Source: Thoreauomyces humboldtii
Taxonomy: Eukaryota; Chytridiomycota; Chytridiomycetes; Spizellomycetales; Powellomycetaceae
Direction: 5' to 3'
Assembly: GCA_027596035.1 (NCBI GenBank)
Contig: JADGJA010000227.1
Span: 1 to 29,014, forward strand
DNA: 29,014 nucleotides
In this document: in pieces, positions 1 to 9,990 of the stretch
How positions within the stretch are numbered: the stretch's first letter is position 1
Layout: the number at the start of each line of letters is the position of its first letter
Notes under the pieces: model-generated
The model's input: the letters and a program-made list of their open reading frames with translations, nothing else
Told to the model about the DNA's origin: nothing
Database searches by the model: none
Position numbers and translations under genes: made by a program

Positions 1-410
1 GATTCGAGCGGAGAGCGTTTAGAAAAGAGGAGAAAAGAGCGAAAACGTTGACGCAAGCGAGTTGGTTGAAAAAAAAAAAGTGCCACGAAAAAGTGCCACG
101 ATTTTCAATAATGCAGCTTTTTTTCAGGCGAGCACATTTAAACCACAGAGGACTTCCAACGAAGATTCGACAGGTCTCGAAAAGCATCAATAGAGCTAAA
201 TGGAGGTACGGAGCACTCCGCCTCCGTTTTAGCCTCCGTTTTAGCCTCCGCGACGGACAGTCCAAAAAGCTGCAATAGCGCCGACGCAGCGGCGGGCGGC
301 AGTGTAGCGCCAGTACCAAGGCTACGGCGGGCGGCAGTGAAGCGCCAGTGGATTCGGCAGTGGATTCGGCAGTAGCTAGGCAGCTGTGGCGCAGTAGATT
401 AGCCAGCCAC
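1..410. repeat. AT/GC-mixed repeat debris, no gene seen
   Basis: No supportable coding exon. The stretch holds short reiterated words: two copies of AAAGTGCCACGA near 78-100, tandem TTTTAGCCTCCG near 226-250, and repeated GCGCCAGT / GGATTCGGCAGT between 310 and 375. A compact inverted repeat at 202-225 (GGAGG and CGGAG against CTCCG and CCTCC) could form a hairpin. This looks like eroded transposable-element or satellite sequence, but no transposase, reverse transcriptase or terminal repeat can be read. Confidence 0.45.
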
Positions 411-414
411 CTTC

Positions 415-1150
415 GCAGTGCATTCCTGCTCTCTGACCAGGACGGGTCCGAGTCAGCTTACACGCCGAACCCACACTCTTCTGGGTCTTCCTACTTTGGT
501 TTGTTGCCGCCACGTGTGTCTAACCGCCACGTCCGTCTCGATACCACCTCTCCCAGACTGCGCCATGCCGAGGCGCACACGTCGACCGAAGCGGCAGCTG
601 GGGTTCTTACACGGGGAGGACACACTACCCTCCGACCAGTAACTTGACTGTTATCTGGGTTCTAGTGGGGTCTGTCGTCCCCACACTCTCGTTATCGAAC
701 CGTCGCTGTCGTCAGCAGTACGTCAAGCAAGCGGTCTTGAACAACTCTCCCAGACTGCACCGAGCCGAGGCGCACACCGAAGCGGCAGCTGGGAGCTTCT
801 CCCAGTGGGGGACTCGAGGGTCAGTTGTCCCCACACTCTGGTTATCGAACCGTCGCTGTCGTCAGCAGTACGTCAAGCAAGCGGTCTCGAACAACTCTCC
901 CAGACTGCGCCACGCCGAGGCGCACCTCCGAAGCGGCAGCTGGGATTCTACAAGGGGAGGGCATCCCTGCTTTCTGACCAGTACTTCTTCTGGGTCTTTC
1001 TTATTTGGTTCGACGCCGTCGCCGTCGCTGTCGTCAGCAGTACGTCAACTTGAAGCTGTCGGTCTCGAACACCTCTCCAGACTGCGCCAAGCCGAGGCGC
1101 ACAACCAAGACGGTTATTGGGATCTTATTGCAGTGGGGGACTCCGTCCTC
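415..1150. repeat. Four imperfect tandem repeats of about 150-200 bp
   Basis: The word CAGACTGC followed by GCCGAGGCGCAC and GAAGCGGCAGCTGGG recurs starting at about 554, 751, 901 and 1078, so spacings are about 197, 150 and 177 bp. The second and third units are the closest pair and share long blocks such as CGTCGCTGTCGTCAGCAGTA and CGTCAAGCAAGCGGTCT. Open frames across this block follow the repeat period and are not taken as genes. It may be an internal array of a degenerate mobile element or a minisatellite; nothing in the sequence decides between these. Confidence 0.75.
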
Positions 1151-1701
1151 TCCATTTAGTTAGTCCCGTCTTTTCCCCATTTTCTTTTCCTTCTTCTTTT
1201 CGTCGCCAGACTAGGGAGTCTGAGTGGGGGTGTTGGCTATAGGTCATCCTCCCGCTGGCGACTCCTCTCCTCGCTGGCTGTCCGCCTTGTCCGGGCGTAG
1301 GGTTAGGGCCTTCCTGGGTTTTTTCTTCCCGTCCGTTCCCTTCCCTGAATACAGCCAAGCTTCACTTCCCTCATCATAGTCCCATGTCGGTGTCCTGGCG
1401 GCCCAGCCGTGCTCACAGAGCTTGTCGCGGAACACCTCTCCAATCCTCTTGATATCCATGTCGCTGCACATTTCGTGGATGAGAAGAAGGTGTCGTGTCC
1501 TCCGTCAACCAGCGACAAAACCCCGTAGTCGGCTACCTCATCATCAGAATAACAAGACTACGATAGTGAAACGATTGGAAAGGGGCGTCGGTGAGAAAGA
1601 TTGGCATGCGCGCGTCTTTAGCGAACAGTATTTCTGGAATGGCTTGTCGTGGTGGGTTTTCATTGATAACGGCACCGTTTTCGTTAAGCGAACAGGCCAC
1701 A
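1151..1701. other. Intergenic stretch 3' of the arrestin gene, possible coding remnant
   Basis: About 550 bases between the repeat array and the stop codon of the minus-strand arrestin gene. A minus-strand frame around 1330-1480 reads a plausible, non-repetitive peptide (containing DIKRIGEVFRDKL and EAWLYSGKG) but has no recognisable domain, start context or splice partner. It is recorded as a possible exon or element remnant only. The remainder is pyrimidine-rich (1170-1205) with nothing further seen. Confidence 0.3.
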
Positions 1702-4145
1702 TCACCACGACTCTGAGATTGCTTGGCGTCGCGCGAGATACTCCGGTCCGCTCAACTGTCTCCCTGCCAGCAAGCCGTCCAGTGCTGCGACCGCCGTCAG
1801 CTTCTCCCTCATGGCGAGATACTGCGTGCCGGTGACAGCGCCTTTACGGAGGAGGTCATCGAGGACCGCCTGGTTGGGTGGGAGAGGAATGGGTAGATGT
1901 AACAGAGTCGGCTCCGGTGGTTTGTGCGGCGCCGAGTGCTTGCGGGGAAACCTGCGGGAAACAGGAAAGGCTGGAGTTAGCATTCGGAGAGTTTTTAACA
2001 TGGAAGGTGATCTTAAAAGACTCACGGTTTGTCGTCATACAGCTCAAAGGCGTCAGCCTTCGTCACGTCACAGCTGTCCCTGTGCACGCGCAGCGTATCT
2101 TGGTAAATGATTTCTTTGTGCTCATAGTGGTCCTTACGGTCGGAAGCTGGGTCGGACGGCGCAGATGGGTCATTGGTGTAGAGCGGCGGCGGACTATCGG
2201 AAGTCGAAATGTTCGAGACTAGGGGTAGGGTTTGCCGGGTCGGAGGTGGGCGGGTCGGAGGCGGCGGCACTGGTCGATCGGGTTCTAGATGCGAGGTGGG
2301 ATCTATATGGTAGCTCTCGCACGAGTTCGCTCGGCTGGCAGCCGTGCTTGTGCGTGACACGCTCGGAGAGGGAGGTTCTGATTGTCGTTGAGTTACAGAA
2401 GAGACTGAGCAAGGGTCTTGCTCCGCCAAAAATGTTTCTCCCCGACTTGCACGAGTTGCGGTTCGGGAAAGGTCTGGTCGAGGATAGACAACGCTGGGAG
2501 AGGGAAGTTCTTGGTGTCGTTGAGTTACAGAAGAGACTGAGCAAGGGTCTTGCTCCGCCGGAAATGTTTCTCCCCGACTTGCATCAGTTGCCGTTCGGGA
2601 AAGATCTCGTCGGGGATAGACAGATGATTCAGTCATAAGAGATCCTGCCGCAACCTTTGGAATCGCGCCTCCGTGGAAGATGCTCCTTCGGCTCGACGAC
2701 GAGTGGAGGCTACTCGTATCGTCGGCGATCGCGGCGACCGGCAACGGAGACGGGGAGGAACGAGCGCCCTGCGGGTCAGCCAGGGCGCGTTGGCGAGTGG
2801 TAGCCGTGGTCGGGAGCTGCAGCCTAACGGGTATCGTCACCGAGGTCACGAGGCGATCCAAGGGACTACGCGGCGAGTGAACAATCTCCACCTCGACCTC
2901 ATGCGAGACCGACACCCAGCCGCCCGTTTCCGAATCCGGTTGCGCCGCCGCGTCTGGAAAAGGGATGGCGATGGCGCCGGTCAGCACAGCGGAGTCGACA
3001 GCGATGCGCGGCCCGAGCAGCTCTCTCGATGTTGCAAAGGCGACATCGTCGGCATTTTCTCGGAATATGAGCACTTGATACCAGTGCGCGTGGATGGAAA
3101 TGATCGTGGTGCGGATGTTGAGATGCAAGGAGAGGTGAAACATGCCAGCATCGCTTTCGAGGTGATATACGGGGCCCGACACGGTGGCGCTGGCCCGCAC
3201 GATTCCGTCCGTGGATGTAGCGTGAAGGATCATTGGCTGCGGAGCGACGCGACTGGCTTGACGAAATGCGACGAGTTCGAAAGTGGAGACGGCAATCGGC
3301 TTTTGAGAGGAGAAGTTGGGACCGCCCAGCGCATAGGCAAACAGCCAATGAGTGACGCGAAGCTGAGGATCACTGGCATCCGCACGGGCGATGGTCGGTG
3401 GAAGTCCTCTCGGAAACGAAAGTACCATAGGGAAAGTTTGACTGATCAAGTTAGAAAGTGTAAGCTATGGGTTTTATCGTTGCTTGCCGGGAATAGAAGG
3501 ACGGCATGTTGAGTGCTTCGCCCTCCCTAATGTTGCTTCTCCAGCCAAACGTCACGGCAAGAGGACTGGGAAAACTTCACTTCGCAACTTGACCCGCTTC
3601 GCGCCATGTTTTGAACGTTACCTGGTGCCAGACTGTAGCTCCATGACGGCTTCAGCATTGTCGATGTCCCGGTCCCACACCTTCACGAGGATCCTGCTCA
3701 ATGGCCGGGCAAAAACATCACTTGCCGTGTGACTATGCGGATCCCGACCAGCCTTGTCCAGCGTCAACCTGCCCAAGCCCACACCACTCAACAGAACGAG
3801 CCGGAGCGAGGCGAACGCGACTGGGTGAGCCGCGTGGTTCGTGACTGTGACGGAGCCATGTAGCTTCGCGGCAAGCGGGGGCAGGTGGAGGAGTAGGTAT
3901 GGGTGGTTGCGCAGGGATTTCTGGGTTGGGCGAGCGAGGGCAAAGTCCACGGACAGGGACAGGGAAGCGGCGGGACGGTTCGCTGAGGAATTTGACACGG
4001 AGGCTCCAATGGATGAGGAGCTCTGTCGGCGGGGCGATTGCTGGGCACTGGTGGCGACAAACGCATTGGATCGAGGCGCTTGCTCCTGCTGCTGATGCTT
4101 TGATGATGACGATCGAAACCTTGCCGAGAGTGAGCCTAAGCCCAT
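1702..4145 (-). CDS. Arrestin-like (ART-type) trafficking adaptor, 3 exons
   Basis: Hand-spliced exons are 4145-3622, 3441-2026 and 1951-1702 (524+1416+250 nt, 729 aa). Donors GTAACG and GTGAGT and acceptors ATCAG (with CTAAC upstream) and CCGCAG keep the frame. The start is the first ATG of an open exon (MGLGSLSARF). The N-terminal half is arrestin-like: a beta-rich stretch joined across intron 1 as LQSGTSQTFPMVLSFPRGLP, matching the family's L-x-G-x-H/x-x-FPFSF-x-LP signature. PPLY at about residues 593-596 is a PPxY motif, the known ligand for WW domains of Rsp5/NEDD4 ubiquitin ligases; this suggests cargo-specific endocytosis. Residues about 390-490 hold a 44-aa direct repeat (DNA period 132 bp near 2391 and 2523). 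The last exon adds two copies of an L-D-x-L-L-x10-Y-L-A-x-R helical motif (about 676-725), weakly like SHOCT domains. The upstream region is shared with the divergent redox gene. Confidence 0.85.
2385..2640 (-). repeat. In-frame 132-bp direct repeat inside the arrestin gene
   Basis: The block starting at AGTTACAGAAGAGACTGAGC (2391) recurs at 2523, a 132-bp period equal to 44 codons. The two protein copies share YPR-DLSRTAT-ASRGETF-AEQDPCSVSSVTQR with a few substitutions. The period is a multiple of three and lies in the Ser/Thr/Pro-rich linker, so copy number can vary without breaking the frame. Confidence 0.9.
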
Positions 4146-4963
4146 AGTTGGACACGCGCTTGGGCCCTACGCCAGAAGGCGAGCAGGCGAAGGGCGCGGA
4201 GATGTTCGATGAACCAGAAATGCAAGACGGAGGAGAATGCGCAGGGCGGGACGATAGATCTGTGTCGATACTTTTTCTTTTCCTCCACAGAAGAGCGAAA
4301 CAGAAGGCGGGAAGAATATCAAAGGCCAGGCCGCATCCACGCTACCTCACCCGCGCACAACGCACGACCGCTTCGTTTGTCAGGAGCAAACGATGGGGCG
4401 TGCGTGGTCCTGGAAGGCCTGGAAGGGCAATCAGAATTTCCAGGAAGAAGTACCCCTTGTGAGACGCCGCTGCAAGCCAAGTGCTTGCAGCTACGGCGTC
4501 GGAACCTTCGGAAGCTGGCTCGGAGAAAGCCGAACGTGGAACAAGCCAGCTAATCAGGGACACGGGGAAGGTGTGTCTGTGTTTTCCCCGGAAATGAGGT
4601 ACCAAAAAACAAAAGTCAGACACAGAAATTCGAAAGAAACTCACATGCGCACTCAAATTCGTTTGGGACTGTGGGTCCAGCCAGACCCACTTTCTACTCC
4701 ACGCACATTTACAGTGGTCTCCCCCCCAGAAGCGTCGTTCGCGTTTGCTCTCAACAGAGGAGAGAGTAAGACAGAAGATGAGTGGCGGGAAAGGGGAGGT
4801 GCAGGTTCTCCTTGCCACCGTTCGTTCCTTCGCCGGGCGAGCAGGGAGTTTTCTTCTGCTACAAAAGGAACAAAACGTTCGTTTTTCCCGCCCCGTCCGT
4901 CCGTCCTAGCGTTGTCGAGACAAACTCCCCTCGCCCCCCTCCCAATCCATCTTCATCAGGATC
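4146..4963. promoter_or_regulatory. Divergent intergenic region between arrestin and redox-fusion genes
   Basis: This 818-bp region separates two genes read outward. It holds two hairpin-forming inverted repeats: 4463-4500 (7 bp plus 8 bp stem, 3-nt bulge, 5-nt loop) and 4513-4551 (8-bp stem AGCTGGCT/AGCCAGCT, 23-nt loop). A TATA-like TACAAAAGG at about 4860, some 100 bases before the plus-strand start, may serve the redox gene. Open frames here have no domain and are not called. Promoter function is inferred from position only. Confidence 0.45.
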
Positions 4964-7900
4964 ATGCGTGAAGCATCGCCGCTCTCCCTCTTGTCGTTCT
5001 CGTCCCTGCAGCATCTGTTGACGCTGATGCTGCCGGTCCTCCTCCTCACAACCACAACCGCTTTTGCTTCTTCCGCCGTTCGGCCCATGGACAGCAGAGC
5101 TCTCCTTCCACTCGTCAACGTCCTTGCTGCTCAGGTGCCTTCCTTGCTGTCATCATCTTCTGCAAACTCCACTCTCCCGCTGCCGGACCCTTTCGTCATC
5201 TCGCAAGCCCTCGACAAGGTCACACGTCCACAGATCAGCAACAGGAACATCTCGGAGCTGGTGCGTCCTGATGCCTGTTTTGCGAGCGTACGGCGTGTGT
5301 GATGTGTCCGCTGCTCTTTCTGACAAGTGTGCTTCTCGTGCCAGTTCACCTACTGGGGCGAGTTCATCTCTCAGGACGTCTCGCATATTCGTCGACCGAC
5401 CACCGGCGCTCCTACGGATGCCGCAAACATCACTCTCCCCGCCGCGGCCGCCGCGGCCGTCCCCGTTTCAGTCGGAGCAGCGAACGCTTCGGCCCTGCCG
5501 TCGTTCCAGTTCGCTGTGCCGGACTCTAATACCGCCTCGCCACCTCTTCCCATCAACGCCATGACTCCATTCGTAGACGCCTCCCACATATACGGCACTG
5601 CCGCCTCGCCGTCCTTTGTGGCCGGGGGCAAGCTGCCGCTCAACAGCGCTGGTCTGCCACTCCTGAACGGTGATACCAACGCCGCCAATAGCTTCACGGT
5701 AGCGGTGCCTGGTATGGATGTATCGTCATTGTTCAGCTTTGCACTGTTCAATGGCAACACCAATCCCACCATGCAGGCCCTCTTCATCCTGTTCATGCGC
5801 GAACACAACCGCTACATCGATACCCTTGTCGCTGCTAACGAGCGTCAGGACGATGCCACGATGTTCCAGCTCGCCCGCCAGCACGTTGTGGCCCTGCTTC
5901 AGCAGATTCACTACTACGAGTACCTGCCGCTTCTGCTCGGCGAGAATTTGCTGGCGCAACCGGCACCTGCCTACAGCGCCACGGTCGACCCGTCCATTGA
6001 TGTGCTCTACGAGGCAGCCGCCTTCCGTTACGGTCACATGGAAGTCACCAGCTCCCAAACTCTTCAAACTGATGCCGGTACTATGGTCCTTCCCCTGTTG
6101 CAATGCTTTTACAACTCCTCAGCCGTCCTCCAGAACGGAATCTTCCCGTTATTTGCTGGCATGAGCAAGTCCGTTCAGATGCAGCCCATGCTCTACATGG
6201 TCCCGGAACTCCGAAACGCCCTCCTACGAAACCGCCCGATGGATCTCTTTGCCATCGACATCCAGCGCGGTCGCAGTTTTGGCCTGCCTTCGTTCAATGC
6301 TGCACGTCTGGCCGTGGGACTGCCAGTCATTCGCGACTTTGCTTCGCTCACCAATGACACGGCCGTCGCGTTCGCCCTGGGGCAGATGTACACTTCTATC
6401 GACACCCTGGACGTGGTCGTCGGCGGACTAGCGGAAGCTACGGGCACGTCGTCCAACCTCGGCCCGCTGTACACAAAGATCATCGTCGACCAGTTCCGTC
6501 GGCTGCGGGACGGCGATCCCTTCTGGTTCGAGACTAGCGGCGTGCTTACCGCCGCACACCTCGACCAAATCCGCCACACATCGCTCCGCGACGTCGTGGC
6601 CCGGAACGTGCCCGAGGTTTTGCCCGAGGTTGTGGCAGCCCGCCTTCCCGCCTCGCTCTTTCAGGTTATCGAGACGCGCACTGTCGATCCAGACGCCAAC
6701 GGGTACACGTTTACGAACCCATACATTAACGGACAGTACGCTCTGAGCGGGATCATCGAGTCGGCTGACTCTCTTCGGGTTCGCGTCGTCTGCGCTTCCG
6801 AGAACTGGTGCGGACTTGGGTTTGGAACAGATATGACCGTGGCGGACTTTGTCATCGGGCATGTTGACCCGGCGACGCAAAAGATCGCTGTTGAGGCCAG
6901 ATCGACTGTCGGGGCCTGGTCCACACCCGTAAGTGAGCCCTCTGATCCAGTTGAGCCTACCTTGTCGGTACCGGTCCGAGCTTTGATTGTATTGAATAAT
7001 TTGTGTTCCCCAGGTTCTCGCGAACTCGCAAGCAGCACTCGAAATCATCTCAACAAGCTATATCAGCAAGACGATCACCTTTGAGTTTCGCTGGCAGAGA
7101 ACGGGCAACCAGCCGTCGTTCAAGGATCAGCAGAACATAATCATGGCCATGAACCCTGTCGCGGCGAATGGATCCTGGTTCCAGTTCCATGGCGGAAACC
7201 GGGAGAAACTTGCGCTTTCGTTCGTGACGGGTGCGGGAACGGTCGGTGACAATGTCACTCAGCGTCGGATCATGCACGGAATTGGTCAGGCCATTGTCTG
7301 GTTGATCGTATTCCCGTTTGGTATCGTCTGGGGACGTTATCTGAGGTGTGTGATCCTCGAGGACACACGTGGTCGATCCGTGATTTTTTGCCCATTTTGG
7401 ACCTTACTTGCCCTAATTTCTTTTCCAGATTCATTTCTGGCTGGATCATCGTGCATGCGACCGCACAGAGCTTTGGCTGTGTGGCCGTCGTTTTCCTATT
7501 GGCTCTTCCGTTGACGGACCCTCAGAGCATGGGTTTAACACAGAACAGCCCCCACTCATTTATCGGAATTTTTCTTTTCGCCATCATGTTCATCCAGCTA
7601 GTCTTGGGAGTCTTCAACCGTCGACGCCTTCGCTCTCACGCATTCAAAACCCAGCACGTCCGCACGGCGCACTCGATCCTTGGGTTTGCCATGCTACTCA
7701 CTGGCTTCGCCAACGCCGGATTCGGACTCAAACGGCTGTATCCCGTCGGTTTCACAGTGACCTGGCCGTGGCTCGGCTACTTCGGTCTTCTTGCTTTCTG
7801 GATGGCGGTGTTTGCGATTGCCGAGATCGTCCGGGCATACCAGGCAAAGTCGCTCAACCGGATCGGCGTCCCGGTCCAGGTCCTCAAGGTTGACCCCGAG

Positions 7901-9634
7901 CAGAAGACAGCCAAACTAAGCTCGGGGGTCACGCCAGTCGTGCCGGCCCTCGTACGACGTCCCACGGCGGAAAGCGTCGAGACCTCTGTCGTCTTCTACA
8001 CGTGGGAGCAGATAACGGCGGCGGTGCTCGACGGCGAGCATCTCGTCGTCGGCAACGGTCGATACGTGTACAACATCACCCGTTGGCTGCCATCGCATCC
8101 CGGTGGAAAGATCATCCTGGAAACCGTCAACGGGACTGACATCACTCTGGACTTCTTTAACGAAAGCGATTACGATGGCTCACTGGTATCTGACGCGGTG
8201 GCCGCTGCCGAACGCGAGGTGAAGAAACTCGCGCGACTGTTGCCACCTTCCCGCGGGCGAGCAGGCAGCACCGGAGCCATCGCTACGGTCCGGCAAACGT
8301 CCCACTCGACCGTCCATGTGAACCACGACGATGATAACGACGAAGACGATGCGGCACCGATCTTGGACCTCTCTGCGCCTCATTGGGCGGCGATCCGCAA
8401 GGCGCGTTGGTCGCACGCGCATACGAAGACGGCCGCCCAGAAGCTCATCGGTTTCATGGTCGGCGAGATCACGGCGAGGAAGAGTCACAGGGAGTTTGAC
8501 CGCAACGAGCTACGCAGATACGCCATGCTCAGCAAGACGTGCGTTAGCGGACCTGGCGCGAAGTGCCCCACGTACGTGTTCAAGTTCGCCCTGCTGTATC
8601 CTTTCGAGGGTCGCCGCGAAAACGAGCCGTCAAAGTTCCTTCCTGGGCAATACGTTGGTGAGTGTAACTTCTCGATTGCTTGTAGGCCAGCCAATATTCA
8701 GATGTTAACTTTCGTGTCGGTTGCAGAACTGGTTGATCGGGTGTCAAACAAGATGATCGCACGGTCCTATACGCCGATCTCTGGCTCCACCGCGAGCTTC
8801 GAGGTCGCGGTGAAGCTCTACCCGACGGGCACCATGTCTACTGTACTCCAGCGCGCCAAGCCGGGATCCAAGCAGTTCCGCATCCGTGGTCCGTTCGGCT
8901 CACCCATCATCAACACTTCCAGGGCGCTCGCCAGCACGGCGACCCTCCGCCTGGACAACAACCGCCTTTCACCTCTCGACAAGCACTTCTCCACCATCAT
9001 CTGCATCGTCGGCGGATCCGGTATCGTCTCGGCCCTGCAGGTTGCACGCGAGTACCTGCTCCCCACGGGAAAGACTCTCAATGCCCACAGCGGGTATGAG
9101 CCGGCCCACGACGACGAGCTACCGATCGAAGTAGGGGACCGCATCAAGGTCAAGTCGGTCGGATTGGACGGCTGGGCCATCGCCGCTAACCTCGAGACGG
9201 ACGAAGAAGGTCTCTGTCCGCTGTCCATCCTCCATCCGCCGGCGGGTCGCGACTCCCGCGTCGTGATCGTCAATTGCGCCTCCACCCTCGACGACTGCGC
9301 CGCTTTCAATATCCTCGACGCTGGCGCGTTGTCGTTCCCGAATCAGCTGCAGATCCACCACCACGTCTCGGCCGGAGCAGGTCCGAAATGTGTCGTGCAC
9401 GGGGTACCCGGCACGTTCCACGACGGTCGTCTGACACCTGAGGACGTGGAGGACCTTGTCACGGACGCTTGGGATTCCGACAGTGACGCCGTTCGCAAGG
9501 TCGTTGTCTGCGGACCGGCTGGGTTCGTGGGACTGATCTTCGACACGCTGGTGGGTCTCGGCCTCGAGTGCGGCGAGATCGTCATACTGCCTCCAGCAGA
9601 GAACGAGCCTCGGGAGATACGAGTAGATGCGTAG
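4964..9634 (+). CDS. Peroxidase-DOMON-cytochrome b561-b5-FAD/NAD reductase fusion with SH3 insert, 5 exons
   Basis: Exons 4964-5260, 5345-6928, 7014-7345, 7429-8657 and 8727-9634 join in frame to 1449 aa. Residues 1-37 look like a signal peptide. Animal haem peroxidase spans about 85-540: REHNR at 251-255, proximal-type His330 in FRYGH, DIQRGR at 404-409, DPFWFE. The distal LDHD motif is instead ISQD (Ser108-Gln109), so the distal Asp and His of typical peroxidases are missing. DOMON is about 555-690 (VVCASENWCGLGFG). Cytochrome b561 is about 705-875 with four candidate haem His: 715, 747, 780, 819. The b5-like domain (925-1005) has HPGG (His961) but no second axial His at the expected place. 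The reductase follows: FAD motif RSYTPIS at 1160, GPFGSP, GGSGI at 1243, CGPAGF at 1409. An SH3-like insert at about 1264-1316 (DDELPIEVGD, DGW, GLCPLSIL) splits the NAD domain. Likely topology: peroxidase and DOMON outside, b5 and reductase in the cytosol. Role in superoxide/peroxide production or extracellular oxidation is inferred. Confidence 0.88.
8658..8726 (+). other. 69-nt stop-free, frame-neutral intron in the redox-fusion gene
   Basis: GTGAGT donor at 8658 and TTGCAG acceptor ending 8726. Its length is a multiple of three and it has no stop in the reading frame, so retention would insert 23 residues just before the FAD-binding RSYTPIS motif. Splicing gives GQYV-ELVDRV, which matches ferredoxin-reductase family spacing and is the preferred model. 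Retention remains possible as an alternative isoform. Confidence 0.7.
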
Positions 9635-9773
9635 TTGTAGTCGTTTAGAGGTCATACAGTATCCGATAGCAGCTCGATGCAGCACCAATGTAGAGTCCTT
9701 CTGCGTTCATGTTCTCCCTAACTACGGGTATCCCTGTAGATGCGTAGTAATAGTCGCTTAGAGGACATACAGT
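9623..9773 (+). repeat. 38-bp direct repeat spanning a stop codon
   Basis: GTAGATGCGTAG at 9623, containing the stop codon of the redox-fusion gene, continues to CATACAGT at 9660. The same 38-base word recurs with a few changes at 9736-9773, a period of 113 bases. The gene tail and the first bases of its 3' UTR are therefore duplicated immediately downstream. Confidence 0.85.
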
Positions 9774-9990
9774 GCCCGACCGGAAAGGAGAGAATACCCT
9801 TAATCACACTACTTTAGCCCCTGCAAGCATGGTATCCGCGGCCAGCGCCCAGCCCGCACGCTCCCGCACGGCACCAAAGACCAACGCAAGCTAGGCGCTA
9901 AGAAAGCCAAGGCGCGAGCCAAAGCCCTGCGTATGATAGGCGCATCTTGGTCCCCACAAGCTGGCCACCCACGGCGCCATAAAGACCAAG
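9774..9990. other. Short intergenic stretch
   Basis: GC-rich sequence between the duplicated 3' end of the redox gene and the first readable part of the downstream broken gene. No gene, repeat or RNA feature can be supported. A hydrophobic minus-strand frame here is treated as a shadow. Confidence 0.4.

Noticed and set aside
650..1100. CRISPR-like repeat/spacer appearance
   Set aside because: Units are about 150 bp or more and diverged, with no short constant repeat and even spacers; the genome is eukaryotic.
644..1159. 171-aa plus-strand open frame
   Set aside because: It coincides with the tandem repeats; its peptide repeats with the DNA period and shows no domain or start context.
2673..3512. 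279-aa plus-strand open frame
   Set aside because: Antisense shadow of the arrestin exon, which has family conservation and consistent splice sites.
4342..4818. 158-aa minus-strand frame upstream of the redox gene
   Set aside because: No domain or splice link, and it covers the two hairpins of the intergenic region.
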